Source of the DNA: Sarocladium kiliense
Lineage: Eukaryota; Ascomycota; Sordariomycetes; Hypocreales; Sarocladiaceae
Direction of reading: 5' to 3'
Assembly (NCBI GenBank): GCA_030734395.1
Contig: JAUZTG010000016.1
Coordinates: 558,001-622,000 of the forward strand
Length of the DNA stretch: 64,000 nucleotides
Of this stretch, positions 36,834-47,642 are shown piece by piece. Position numbers and translations under genes: made by a program. Position 1 is the stretch's first letter. Every line of letters starts with the position of its first letter. The notes beneath the pieces were generated by a model. The model saw only the letters and a list, made by a program, of their open reading frames with translations, was not told the DNA's origin and searched no databases.

Positions 36834-39800
36834 TTATGTCGACGCAACAGGCGCCTTCACAGGCGGCATAACAACCTTGAGGTTCATGCCCTCAATGAGT
36901 TGGCGTGTAGTCTGAATCAAGTAGGTCTCCAGACTTTCGATCTGGCTGTTGGCACCATCTTGGCTACCACCCGGGGTGGTCGAGGAGGATGCCCCATCAG
37001 CATTCTCGGCGGGTGGTGTCACGATACTGGCGTTGGCTAGACCAAGCGCTCTGTCGATGGCCGACAACGCTACCGCCTCGGCCCTCGCTTCTCCCAGCTT
37101 CTTGCTTAGGGCCTTAACACTTACGTCCTTAAAGCCCAGAAGCGAAGCGAGTACCTTCGGCTCGAAGACGGGCGAGGGTGGTACTTCGGCTGCAGGCGAG
37201 CCAGCTCCGCCAGGCGTAGGGCTCTTGCTGGGCCGGGGGTAGCCGTTGATGACCTGCCCAATGCCCTTCATACAGATGGACTCCATCTTCTCGTTCTCGG
37301 TGGCATTCTTCTTGAGACCAATGCAGCGATTCAATGCAGACATTACGATAGCCTCGGCCTTGGAGGTTCTTGCCTTGCGCAAATTCTCTACCAGGCCATT
37401 CTTGAGACCAACGACAGCACCGAGCAGTTTGGGGTCGATAACGGGTCGTGGTGGCGCGCTCGGAGGCGTTGCAGATGGTGGTCGGCCAGCGGTAGGCTGA
37501 GCAGGCCGTTGCGGTTGCTGTTGCATGTGTGGTTGCTGCTGTTGCACAGCGGAGGGACCGGCGGGAGGATTTGCTGTTGCTGCCGCCAGCGGTGCTCCAG
37601 GAGGATGAGCTCCCGCTTGCTGATGCTGCTGCGGTTGCGGTGGGCCAACTTGAGGTGGCCTTCCGTCCTCCGTCTTGACGACTGAATTTGTTGGAGGTGC
37701 GCCTTGCGGTCTTGCAGCGAATTGTGCACCGTAACCTGCGGCAGCGGCCTGCTGCGGCACTCCGCCTTGGGGGCGAGGTGCCGCCTGGGGCGGACCATAG
37801 CCAGGTGCTTGCGCTTGATTTGGCGGTGCACCCTGCTGCTGTGGCGGTTGACCTTGAGGAGGCGACCCCGCCGGTCCTCCATACGCTTGCTGCTGTGGTA
37901 AACGGCCAGCTTGAGGCTGCTGTGCGCCATAGGCTTGCATTTGATAGCCTGGTGGGTATTGACCCTGCGGGTATCCCTGTGCAGCTTGGCCCATCTGCTG
38001 CGTGTGGCCATACGCATATGAGTATGGCCCGTATCCTTGTGCAGCAAGTGACCGGTCTGGTGACGTTGCTTTCCGCTTCTTGCCAGCATCGAGCTCGACA
38101 CCGGGTACACGAGACCACAGATTCGTCGTCTCGTCCTTCTTGAAGGCCTCGTTTCCAATGAGGTTATGTCGAACACTACTCTCCCAGCCCTTCGTTTCGG
38201 TGTGGAAATGGAACCACGGGTATCGTTGACAAATGCGCTTGTAGATCTGTTTCAGTGTGAGGCCATCAGGGGCGGCAGTCAGTGTCTCGTCAATGAGCAT
38301 GCCGTAATTCTTGTTGGGCTTCTGCAGCTGCTCCTCAGTGTAGTCCTCGATCTTGAGCTCCAGAGGCGGAGATTTTGGCCTTGCTCTCTTCTCTTTCTTT
38401 TCTCGAGCACGCCTTTCGGCATCTGAGCCTTCGCCATCTAATTTGGGTGCCCTGGGCTTGTATTTTCGTTTCTCTGGCCTGTCTTCTGCTCCCTCTGGCA
38501 AGGGGTGCTTCCGCGGGCGGCCAACCTTGCGCTTGATTGGTGGCTCTGTCGGTTCAGGCTGTGGTAATGTCTTCTTTGCCATTTCTTGTTGCTGCTTCTT
38601 GAGCAGCCTTTGCTCGCGCTTCGACATGATACCATTCTTCGGTGGTCTGCCAGGACCACGCTTCTTTGGGATCGGCGGGATGGGTAGTCCTTCCATCGAA
38701 GGATCAAGACCTGCCAATAACGCTGCCTGTGCTTGTGCTTCTGCATCGACTTGCGGCTCAGCCTTGATCTCCTGACTTTCACGCTCAATAGTCTCCCTTT
38801 CGACTGGCTCTGGCTCCTGAGCTGCAATCTTGAGCTCTTCCTCTTCGAACTCGGACAGCTCTGGGGGGCTACCCTCGAGGTCCGATAGCTCTTCGCTCGT
38901 CTCTCGCATGTTTCCGTTGCCGTGTGCTTGTTCAAAGTCGAAGCTCATCTCCTTGCCTCCACGGCTCACGCTGTTCTTGGTTGCCTTGTCCTTCTCTGCA
39001 CCTGTGCGGCCTCTCTCGACGCCGTTGATGATGAACCTGAAAGCAACATCCTTGATCTGCAACCGTGAACCGCTTTTCAGAACCACTTTTCCCGAAGCGA
39101 AGTGCATATCCTCGTGGAAAAAGCCGTTCTTATGCAGCGGAATAGCCTCAAATACCCCTGTGTCATGATTATAGGCAATCTTCATATGTTCTCTTGAAAT
39201 AGCCTTTGTTTTCGCGGCCATGTCGGGACCGGGGGAATGGATGGAAACGATGGGGATGTGGTAAGGATCGGGTCGTAACAATGCCAGGTCGACAGCCGCA
39301 GCTCCAGGGGTATGTGAGACGTATTGGCGGTTGAGAATCATGTTCTCTTCAGCCTCTTGAATATCAGCCTGCGAAGAGCCAGCGGTGCTAGTTTTCCGTC
39401 GCTTCGATGGTCGCCCGCTTTCCTCACTGTCTGACTCGGGACCAAGCATGCCACCCTCCTCACTGACATATGACTTGCTGAACTTGGTACGTTCTTGAGC
39501 CATTGGCGAAGGTGGCGGCAAGCCTCTCCGAGCGTGATCCTCTGCTCTGAGGCGGTGCTCTTCAGTTTGCCTCGCGTTTTCTCGAGCCGCAGCTATCGCC
39601 TTGAGATCGCGACCGATGATAACGGCGTATGTTGTCATTTGGAAGACACTGTCTGCGAATTCGATCTTGGCGAAAGACTGCAGACCACTGTCGACGCCTT
39701 GTTTAGACGAAGCAGCTGGTGCGGCGAAGTTGTTGTTTGCCATCTCCATGGCCGAAGGAAGGGTAACCTGGGAAGGCGTAACGGTGGGAGGCGGCGACAT

Positions 39801-40526
39801 CGCATTAGGAGCACCATTGACAAGGGCGAGCATCATGTATGCGTGCTCATCAAGGTTTGACATTGCGGCCGGGGTGATGTTTGCCGGCGTCTGCAGGAGA
39901 CCATGATTGCCCATGATGATGTCTGCCTGTGATTGCTGGGACTGCTGCATGCGCATGGGCGTGGTGTGTTGGGAGGCGAGAGGAGGCCCGCTGGAGTACG
40001 CGAAATGTGACTGGGCGGCAGCAGGAGGGCCGCTGTCAAGTGCAATGCTCTGAGAAGTGCTGGTAGGCTGTTGCGATGCTTCGGCTGCAGGTTGTTGTTG
40101 CGGGTCGATGAGCGCAGGAGCGTCTGTCGCAGTGTCGCTCGCTTGCCGTTGGGTCGGTGTTGATGGGGGGCGCATGTCGGAATCTGAAGGAGCAGGCTGA
40201 GATGGCTCAGCTGGTGGTTGCTGAAGGTTGGAGTCATTCGCGGTAGCTGAGGTTTCTTGCATTGGCAGTGGATCAACGCCCGACATGTCGGTGTCTGTCT
40301 GGTTAGCAGCTTGTGACTCGGGCTGCTGCTGCTGTGTTTCGAAAGGGAGAGCATCGTGAGTTTCAGCCTCGATGGGGGGATTGGTGATTTCGGCGGTGGG
40401 AGGAGGATCGGGCGGCATGGTGGTGGAAGCCATGGTCGCGGCAGTCGCATCGGGCGGAGGTGCTGGGGAGTTGGAGTCGTCGCAGCGACCGCGATCGACG
40501 GCGTGTTCAGCGGAAGACGAAGTCAT
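36834..40526 (-). CDS. fhl1: Fhl1-type FHA-forkhead transcription regulator
   Basis: Homologue of Fhl1, which in yeast activates ribosomal-protein genes with Ifh1 and Rap1. Single exon, 1230 residues. The N-terminal ~290 residues are Gln/Pro/Thr-rich. FHA at about 290-500: TYAVIIGRDL at the start, an acidic/Ser insert with a basic SKRRKT patch, then SIHSPGPDMAAKTKAISREH, KNGFFHEDMHF and LQIKDVAFRFIINGVERG. Two AT-hook-like motifs follow at about 624 (RGPGRPPK) and 670 (KVGRPRKHP). The forkhead lies at about 736-808 (LTLKQIYKRICQRYPWFHFH, WESSVRHNLI, NEAFKK). Its first helix reads KPNKNYGMLI where canonical forkheads have KPPYSY. A Gln/Pro/Gly-rich segment follows, then a helical C-terminal region with two similar segments (each around LLG-x-K...KA...SAL/IDR) near 1055-1170. 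The FHA-plus-forkhead combination is diagnostic of this family. Confidence 0.88.
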   Translation of the reverse strand: MTSSSAEHAVDRGRCDDSNSPAPPPDATAATMASTTMPPDPPPTAEITNPPIEAETHDALPFETQQQQPESQAANQTDTDMSGVDPLPMQETSATANDSNLQQPPAEPSQPAPSDSDMRPPSTPTQRQASDTATDAPALIDPQQQPAAEASQQPTSTSQSIALDSGPPAAAQSHFAYSSGPPLASQHTTPMRMQQSQQSQADIIMGNHGLLQTPANITPAAMSNLDEHAYMMLALVNGAPNAMSPPPTVTPSQVTLPSAMEMANNNFAAPAASSKQGVDSGLQSFAKIEFADSVFQMTTYAVIIGRDLKAIAAARENARQTEEHRLRAEDHARRGLPPPSPMAQERTKFSKSYVSEEGGMLGPESDSEESGRPSKRRKTSTAGSSQADIQEAEENMILNRQYVSHTPGAAAVDLALLRPDPYHIPIVSIHSPGPDMAAKTKAISREHMKIAYNHDTGVFEAIPLHKNGFFHEDMHFASGKVVLKSGSRLQIKDVAFRFIINGVERGRTGAEKDKATKNSVSRGGKEMSFDFEQAHGNGNMRETSEELSDLEGSPPELSEFEEEELKIAAQEPEPVERETIERESQEIKAEPQVDAEAQAQAALLAGLDPSMEGLPIPPIPKKRGPGRPPKNGIMSKREQRLLKKQQQEMAKKTLPQPEPTEPPIKRKVGRPRKHPLPEGAEDRPEKRKYKPRAPKLDGEGSDAERRAREKKEKRARPKSPPLELKIEDYTEEQLQKPNKNYGMLIDETLTAAPDGLTLKQIYKRICQRYPWFHFHTETKGWESSVRHNLIGNEAFKKDETTNLWSRVPGVELDAGKKRKATSPDRSLAAQGYGPYSYAYGHTQQMGQAAQGYPQGQYPPGYQMQAYGAQQPQAGRLPQQQAYGGPAGSPPQGQPPQQQGAPPNQAQAPGYGPPQAAPRPQGGVPQQAAAAGYGAQFAARPQGAPPTNSVVKTEDGRPPQVGPPQPQQHQQAGAHPPGAPLAAATANPPAGPSAVQQQQPHMQQQPQRPAQPTAGRPPSATPPSAPPRPVIDPKLLGAVVGLKNGLVENLRKARTSKAEAIVMSALNRCIGLKKNATENEKMESICMKGIGQVINGYPRPSKSPTPGGAGSPAAEVPPSPVFEPKVLASLLGFKDVSVKALSKKLGEARAEAVALSAIDRALGLANASIVTPPAENADGASSSTTPGGSQDGANSQIESLETYLIQTTRQLIEGMNLKVVMPPVKAPVAST

Positions 40527-42149
40527 CGCTTCTCGTGTAGTGAAGGCTACGAGAGCTCGTCCGTCGTCATTGGGTCACAGCGACTCGCACGGGGTGTGGA
40601 CGGCAGGGTCGTGGGCAGCGCCTGGGTCGGTGAGGGCGAAGAGGTTCAGCGTCGAAGCAGGGCCGCGCGAAAAGTCCGAAGTCGTCTGTCAGTCAGTCTT
40701 TCGAGGCGGGACCCGACGTTGAATCGCGGCTACTCAGTGGAGCGGCCACCGGGAGAGAACCTAGGGAGGAGGGCGACGCCTGAGACGGATGGGCAAAGGG
40801 TGCTGGGGCCTCCACCTGGACAGTGCACGGCGTGGTCGGATTAGTGGACGAGGTTGCTGGAAGGTTGGGAGTTGCAGTGGGAGTTGCAGCTTCGACAGTG
40901 GGTCGACGGTAGTGCTAGTGGTGGTGCTGCTACAGCGAGGCTCTGGGTGGGACTGGAACATGATTTGGGAGGCGATGATTGGGCGAGATGCGAAAAGATG
41001 GGCACAGCCGGAGCTTGGTGCAGCCCAGTGTGAACTTTGGTTTGTTGACTTCTGACAGAGATGATGTTTTGGTCAAGCAGAATTCAACATCATCCTTTGT
41101 AGATAAAAGGGGGAGAGATGCTGGTGCTGGTCTCAAGAGACGCAAGTGCTCATGGGGCGGTGTAGAATGAGATAGGTCAGGCTTCATTGGGACTGATGCT
41201 GGTGCCTATCATTCTCATCCTTGTTGTTGTTGTTGTTGTTGACCCACCATCACACGCGAGAGAGGCTGATGTGAGGGAGGGTTAGGGTTGCCATCAGTCA
41301 CGGTTCATGATTACAGGAAAAGACGCTGGTCTGAGTATCACGGATAGAGGATGAAAAGCTGTCTCTATTGGCTAGGTGTGGTCAGACGAAATAGCTCCTT
41401 CGCGTGAGATGTAAGAGTTGAAGCAACGCTTGACTCTCGCTGTTGGACTGTATATTACTCTGAAATACAGACGCCACCTCCTTTTGCCATTTCAATACCG
41501 CTCGGGCTAGCAAAATCCACCTTCATCCTTTTGACAAGTCTTTTCTCATTTGACTCTTACATAACTTAATTCCTATACACCAACATGAGCTGCATCTCGC
41601 TTACATACATCCTCCCTGGCCACATCCAGCAGCCTGCCTCCAGTCCCCGCAGCCCCACGACCCCTGCTTTCCCTCCCGGCACCCCGACGTCATCCCCACC
41701 CACCGCCCAACACCACTCAAAATCTTGATTCCTGCTACTTCTCACACACACCACCTGGACGTTGTCGTGTAAGCTGCGATCCTATCAGAGGTCTTCTCCA
41801 GCCCTCCTACTTGCCAAGATGTGGCTTGAAATGATGTATTCACGGACAGGGGTCTAGCAGAACAGTGACAGGCCTTGTCCCTGTCTAAGCCCTCTGTCTT
41901 TCTCGTCCTCTCTACCAGGCCTCGAATATATCACCTTATCTACCTACCTTGCACAACATCTCATTCTGTGACACGTCTGGTTCTTTTACCGCATGCTTTT
42001 GGCTCTGAGCGTTCTCGTTTCCGTGCCACTACTTGCTCCCCTTTCTACTCGCACTCTGCTCGCACCAGGTTCATCTACCTCACTTAGCCATTTTAGTCTG
42101 ATATCTTCGATCGTCACACCTACGGGCAACGGCGAACTTACTCTTCACG
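40527..42149. promoter_or_regulatory. divergent promoter region, Fhl1 / membrane protein
   Basis: Shared upstream region of two head-to-head genes. On the minus strand the part next to Fhl1 holds CAA units (TTG run at 41221-41241 on the plus strand). The plus strand from about 41470 to 42140 is C/T-rich, as expected for the leader of the gene at 42150. No ORF with family features. Confidence 0.45.
41221..41241. repeat. TTG trinucleotide run (7 units)
   Basis: Seven perfect TTG units; on the minus strand they read CAA and lie 700 bases upstream of the Fhl1 start, probably in its leader or promoter. Confidence 0.8.
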
Positions 42150-42923
42150 ATGCCTTCAAGAGCATCATCAACCCGTCAGCGCCCCGAACCGCGCGACAAA
42201 CCCCAACGTCAGCTCTCATCCCGTCGCGACTTTCAACCACCCCCAAAGCATCACCACCATCATGACCGTCCAAAGCCTCCCACACGCACTGACACCGCCC
42301 ATTCCCACTACATCAACATGCTACTCTCTCAAGACGAAATCCCTCAATGGCACACCATCGTTGCTGCCATTTGTGTCTGGCTTCTACTCGCCGGTTTCCT
42401 TGTCTTCCCTGGTACTTTCACCAGTATTCAAGGAGCAATCGACGATCGGGATGAGGATGATGTTAGCACTCAAGCTGGAGAGGCTATCCTCGGCACAGTG
42501 AAGAACATTCCTCTCCTGGTCATTGGCGCTGTAGCTTGTGGTATCTCAGCTGTAGGCATGCTGGCGCTACTCATTCGCCACCGAGTCAACTTCGTCTGGC
42601 TGCTGAACCGTCTGCTCATCCCTGGCATGGCCAACTCTCTCGCTGGTCTGATCTCCACCCTTGTAGGTGTGTATACTCAGCAGCGTGGCGCTTGGAGCAT
42701 CACTGCCAAAGTTACGGCTATTATCGAGGGTGTTTATTTGATTGCTTGTGCGGCCTTGTTTGGGTTCTTCACGTACAAGCTGACAATGCTTAAGAAGCGG
42801 CACCGGACCTTCTATGAGGAGGGCGGTAACATGAAGGCAAAGACCCCGGAGGAACGGAGACTGGAGCAGCAGCAGCGTGAAGAAGAGAAGGCTGCTCTGG
42901 AACCAGGCGGCAGCATCGTCTGA
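42150..42923 (+). CDS. conserved fungal four-TM membrane protein
   Basis: Integral membrane protein of unknown function. Single exon; 257 residues from the ATG at 42150, or 201 from the ATG at 42318. The longer form adds a basic, His/Pro-rich N-terminus with no membrane segment. After MLLSQDEIPQWHT come four hydrophobic helices: IVAAICVWLLLAGFLVFPG, PLLVIGAVACGISAVGMLAL, the segment around LLIPGMANSLAGLISTLVGV, and VYLIACAALFGFFTYKL. The tail is strongly charged and probably cytosolic (KKRHRTFYEEGG, then a Glu/Arg/Gln-rich helix). It converges on the molybdate transporter, with only 114 bases between stop codons, so 3' ends probably overlap. The general type is widespread in Pezizomycotina; I do not assign a family name. 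Confidence 0.75.
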   Translation: MPSRASSTRQRPEPRDKPQRQLSSRRDFQPPPKHHHHHDRPKPPTRTDTAHSHYINMLLSQDEIPQWHTIVAAICVWLLLAGFLVFPGTFTSIQGAIDDRDEDDVSTQAGEAILGTVKNIPLLVIGAVACGISAVGMLALLIRHRVNFVWLLNRLLIPGMANSLAGLISTLVGVYTQQRGAWSITAKVTAIIEGVYLIACAALFGFFTYKLTMLKKRHRTFYEEGGNMKAKTPEERRLEQQQREEEKAALEPGGSIV

Positions 42924-43037
42924 GGCTTTGCTTCCGAGGTAGAATGGGGGTGTACGACGGACGATATAATGCAGTGAGATGTATCATGAATTAGAATGTC
43001 GCTAGATGCCATAATGAGTGTTCACATAGTTCACCAC

Positions 43038-44447
43038 CTAACGAAGTAATGGATCCCGCTCCGATGAGAATTCACTCCCTCGTCTCGCCCTCCACTTAGC
43101 AAAGCGAGCCGATAATTGGAACGACCAGTGACATAACATCCCAGCCAGAAAGCCCACCGCATCATTCCTAAACGCCAGCAAGGCCCCGGTAGTCATCAGC
43201 ATCACCGTCCATCTCTCTAACCTCTCTTCGTCCGTCAAATCCCTCTGTCTCCTCTCCAATCCCCCGTCCCCTTCATAGTCCCGATCCGCCGATGTCTCCC
43301 ACAGATCCGGGGCGCCTTTGTTAAGCGAGTACCCAACCTTGGCCAGCTCCAAGCCAGCAGCTAGGACCATGATGCCAAGAATACTTTTGGGGTAATGAGC
43401 TAGAAGGTCGACAAGGGTCTTGCCGAAGAGGAGGCCCAGGAGGATCTTAATAATGCCGAGGAAAATGACGCTGGCGCCGCTGCGGGCTCCGAAGCGAAAC
43501 TGGGCGGCGAGACCGCCGGCGCCATGGCAAACGGGCATGGCACCGAACCAGGTGCCGGTGAGATTCATAAAGGCGACACTGAGACCCATAGACGTGACAG
43601 ATGGAGTCGGAAGATCTGGGAGCAGGTCGTTCGAAAGCGCACTCACTGCGATGATAGAGTTCAGTGTCGTCAACGGCAACTGTCCAATCGCCATAAACAC
43701 AGCCGGCGACTTGAAGAGCCAAGACGGAATCAAGAACACCGGCTTCCAAAGATGCATTCCTGGCAGATCGTGACCATGATTCCCAACTGCCACAAACGCA
43801 AACGCGACGGCCAGTACGAAGAAGCACAAGGCATAGGGAAACCTTGGCATCTGCTGCGTACCAATGAGGACCAAAAATGCCAAAGCTGCCCAGAGACGGT
43901 TGTCAAGGATTGGGTCAATCCAATGAAGGGGCTGGAGGAGGGAGGTACCGGCTCCGACCACGAGAGAGAGGCCGGCGCCGAGTTGGATGCCTTTGACGAC
44001 GGGGACGGGAACCGCGGTTACGGCCAAGCGGAGGAGGCCGGTGATGCTGAGGAAAAGGACAGCGACGGCCACAAGTTGTCCAGCGGCAGTTATAACCAGT
44101 ATTGATGAGTCTTCTGGACGTGTAATAGCAGCAGATGCTAAGGCCTATGGTTTCCTCATTAGCAACATACATCTCTCTACAGGTCTGAAGCGTGTGAGAC
44201 TTGCCTTCATCGGTTGCACCGGTAACGGAATCCCAAAGAAGACACCCGTAAGAACATTGAATATTCCAGAAAAGACAAGAGTAGAACCGAGATCAATAGA
44301 ACCCTGGATGGCGAGGGCGATCATGAGGGGTAGCAGTGTGCCCAAGTCTCCGAGTGAGCCGGAAATCTCAGCCAGAGGCGCTGTCCGGAATGTGTAGTAG
44401 TTCTTCAAATTGAGGCGCCCTAGGCGAAGAAGCCAACGGGCAGCCAT
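43038..44447 (-). CDS. mot1: MOT1-family molybdate transporter
   Basis: Predicted high-affinity molybdate transporter, needed for molybdenum-cofactor enzymes such as nitrate reductase. Minus-strand exons 44447-44205 and 44144-43038 give 449 residues. The first half-repeat signature ISGSLGDLGTLLPLMIAL and the PLPVQPMKA motif are clear. The second copy is recognisable in FGAMPVCHGAGGLAAQFRFG, followed by further helices. The tail is basic with SERDPLLR, a dileucine-like ending that might steer vacuolar or endosomal sorting. The single 60-nt intron has a GC donor (AAG|GCAAGT) and a normal AG acceptor, falling just after QPMK. It is the only way I found to keep the family spacing (MKALASAAI) intact. 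It converges with the four-TM protein gene. Confidence 0.88.
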
Positions 44448-47400
44448 GTTTGAAGAGAGATGAAGGACAGGTGCACGATGGATGCTGTTCGTGTGCCTAG
44501 GTCTGCGTGTAAGATGGACATGAAGAAGAGGTTGGAGCAGCTGCAGCCTGGATAGGTTACCATAGGCTGTGGTCGCGGGGCAGGCAAAATATGGAGAGGG
44601 TTAGGGTCTTCGTTAGAGAGAGGCAAAAGATGCAGAACGTTTACATGCCAGTGGATTTATTCAAGAAGATCAATGAGACTATCTACACCTACTGAACTTC
44701 GGTATTGTAACTGCAGAATGGTCCTCCAAAAATGGCGAATGCCTGTACTGAGATAGCGGCCTTCACCATTAACCACGTGAGTTGATTGGCCCTCGAAGCT
44801 GCATGCCTGCCTCAGAGAATCCTCTCATCATAATCATATCATCGTGCAAGACGCCTTCAATATCTCAAGAATTTCGCTCGGGCTTCGACCATGTTTGGTA
44901 TCTATGGTGGAGCGTTGGCTTTGGTGAAGCTTGTGGTAGTCCTCGAATCAGGACCCCAGTGTAAGCAATCGAATATAGGCCAGGATGGGTGATGGCAACG
45001 GCATCAACCGGTACAGTGATATTGCAGGTTTCAGGATCTCACAAGACAAAGCGGTGCGAAATGACTCGCTTTCTTGTCACACTAGCCTAAGTAGCCGGAG
45101 CAGCACAATCTCTCCAGCTTGTAACCGTGGCTGTCACGAACGATGAACGCCACAAATCCGAAAGACTGGAGCCCGTAACCATATCATGACCTAAGATAGC
45201 TTGTGGATGTGGTAAGAAATTTGGTACCTGATGGGAATCGCGCGGGAACAAGTCGCGGCTTTCGGACCACCCTCAGTGGCCGCCGCCGAGTGAGCCGTTC
45301 CCAAGGGTAGGACGGATGACTCGGCATTTGACGGCACGCGTAGAGCTGCAAGCCTCAAAAGAAGTAGCGACGTCTATGTGGTGACCAGCTCGCTCACACA
45401 ATCCAACCAAGCTTGAAAATACGGCTTGCAATCGCGCCTGGTTTTGAACATCAGGTTTTCGCTTTGTTGAGCTGAGTCTTCCTTGCCTTCCACGATGCTT
45501 CCAAACTCGGAAGTATGGACGAGAAGGAAGCTAAGGCAAGGTACACCGAGCATCTAAAAAGTAGCGAAAGCTAGAACAGCTTCGGATCATTAGTGGACAT
45601 TTGCTCTGGGGGAGAAGCCTCGGAGGCGGACTGAGAGGAAGTGGGACGTTCCGTTGCAAATCAAACCAAACAAAGCGCCAGCACAAAGGCAGACAGAAAT
45701 TCGCGCAGCACGACAGGGCCGACGGTGGATGATCGCCATTCACAACGCCGCGATTATGCAGCACCTGCTGACGGCCATCCCCGGGTTGTTGCGCTATTAG
45801 TTTCGGGCCCTGGGTGTGTCCTTTGCCTCTTTTTCCGCATTGACGCTTTTTGTGGATGGAGAAAACCACAGTAGGGTGCCGCGTTCCCGACTCTGGCCAA
45901 GGCGCCTCGGCTGCCATGCCTGCAGTACAAAGGCGGGAGTTTGGAGGGTTCTATGGGCAGGAGAGTGCTGGCGACTGGTGATCGATCATCCGACTGGTGT
46001 GAGGACTCTTGGCTGGCTGGGTCGACGATGGCCGAGTGTGTTCGAGGCTGGCTGGGCAATTGAGAGCAGACCCCGAAAACGGATTCGCGACGAATACGGA
46101 GGTCTTCAGAGCCTGCTGCTGGCTGTGCTTGATGCACGCCTTAGTAGTCTATTATATGTATCTTGCTGGTCAATTATTGATGCAGTCGGGACCGGTTGTT
46201 TGGGCATGGAAATTGTCGAAGCGGGCTTTCAGTCAAACAGGCTGCAACATGAGTGTGACAACAGTAGCAAAGGTGACTCGATAAAGTGTGAAACATGTAC
46301 TCATGAGAGAAGGGTCATCCAAGACAACACAGTCAGTCAGCTTCAGGTCAGTCGCCAGGAACCCGTTCGCCTCGAGACAGGCCAAACCAAACAAACCAAA
46401 CCAAACCAAACCATCCCCAGGCCGGATATGACGTTCCTGCATGCTCCACAAGCTGTGTTCACCGTTAGTCTGTCTGGAGACGGCGGGCCAGTGTCTGCAT
46501 TCAGCGATCCGGCAGTGGGGGCGCCACCAGTCTTCGCGCCCTCGTGCTTTTGGGAGAAGTAGAGAAAGATGAGCCTGACCCACACGTAATTGACTCGGGT
46601 CGCATTGATGATTCTGATGGGTGAGGGAATAGAAGACAGTGTCCAGGGAGATAGGGAGGGATGGTGACGGGAAGAGACGGGGGCTCTAGCTGGGTTTGGC
46701 TGGACTGAAGCCAGGTAGAAAGCAGTGGTCACGCGCGCCATCCCACACTGGGAATTACCTCACAGCGAGGCTGCCGATTGCTACAGAGGGTGGGTTCGGC
46801 GTCTCCAGCGCTGCGCTCGGCGGTCTTTGCGCCCTCTGCTTCCCCCAAGTCCGTCCTGGTTGCCTGTGTCTAGGCCAGCAAGGCCAGCCCGGGCCCCCAC
46901 TGTAGGACTAACTCTCATCGCCGCCCGGCTCTTCCTCTCTTGTTCCTCTTCTCTCTTCTCTCCAACCTCGTTTCCTCTTCACGTCTTCCTCGCCAACTTT
47001 CATCTCAGGTATGTACATTTCGATTCCTGCGACTTCATCGTCGTCTGCACCTCGCTTTTTCACATTTCACCTGCTCTTCCCTGCTTCTTTCAATCCGGGG
47101 TCGCTCCTTGGCGATCGGCGGGTTGCTTCTTGGCTGGTCCGCGCTGCTGCTTTTTTTCTCGGCACAAGCAGCAAGCAGTGGCAGCTCTGCGTGGCAGCTT
47201 CTGCGTAAACAAAGCAATTGTCAGACTCGACTACGGCCGGCGACGAATCAATTCGAGAACAGAAAAACCATCATTGTCCAAGGTTTCGATTGAATTATCG
47301 TCGTCGTCCAAATTGAGCCTGTGCGTCTTTCGCTTCCGCGTGTTTATCGCGCGCGCCGGGCCCGAGTCAGAAGCTTTGTCTCGCGCCCAAAATTCCTCAC

Positions 47401-47642
47401 TTTTAGCTTTACGGCCACCCGCTGAGCTATTAAGCGACCAAGCACCCCCAGAATTCACCATACCGTCCATTGTTTTCTTCCTTGAGCGCGCGCATCACTT
47501 CCCCTTCCAAACTTCCTTCCTCCTGTCTCTCTTCTTCAAGAAAATTCTCAAGCCCATCAGAGACAAACAAGACACACGCTGACCTTTGCGCTTGCTCGCT
47601 TCCTCGACAGACCCTCGCCACTCTTCTTCTCCACCAGACACA
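44448..47642. other. 3.2-kb intergenic region; leader of the small membrane-protein gene at its end
   Basis: No supported gene. Frames at 45816-46562 (248 codons) and 46725-47582 (285 codons) show no family features. CCAAA units lie at 46382-46412. From about 46910 the plus strand is C/T-rich and leads into the gene at 47643. A strong donor (CTCAG|GTATGT, GT at 47009-47010) followed by acceptor-like sites near 47610 suggests an intron in the 5' leader, which would be common for highly expressed fungal genes. Confidence 0.4.
46382..46412. repeat. imperfect CCAAA pentanucleotide run
   Basis: About six CCAAA/ACAAA units in tandem with one variant unit; non-coding. Confidence 0.7.

Noticed and set aside
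37129..38176. 329- and 262-codon minus-strand frames inside Fhl1
   Set aside because: Alternative-frame shadows of the Gln/Pro-rich region of Fhl1.
44780..44964. short frame near the mot1 promoter
   Set aside because: Too short and without conserved features.
45816..46562. 248-codon plus-strand frame
   Set aside because: Contains a CCAAA microsatellite and no recognisable domain; opposite-strand frames of similar size overlap it.
46725..47582. 285-codon plus-strand frame
   Set aside because: Lies in the C/T-rich leader of the 64-residue gene, contains a strong splice donor at 47009, and shows no family features.
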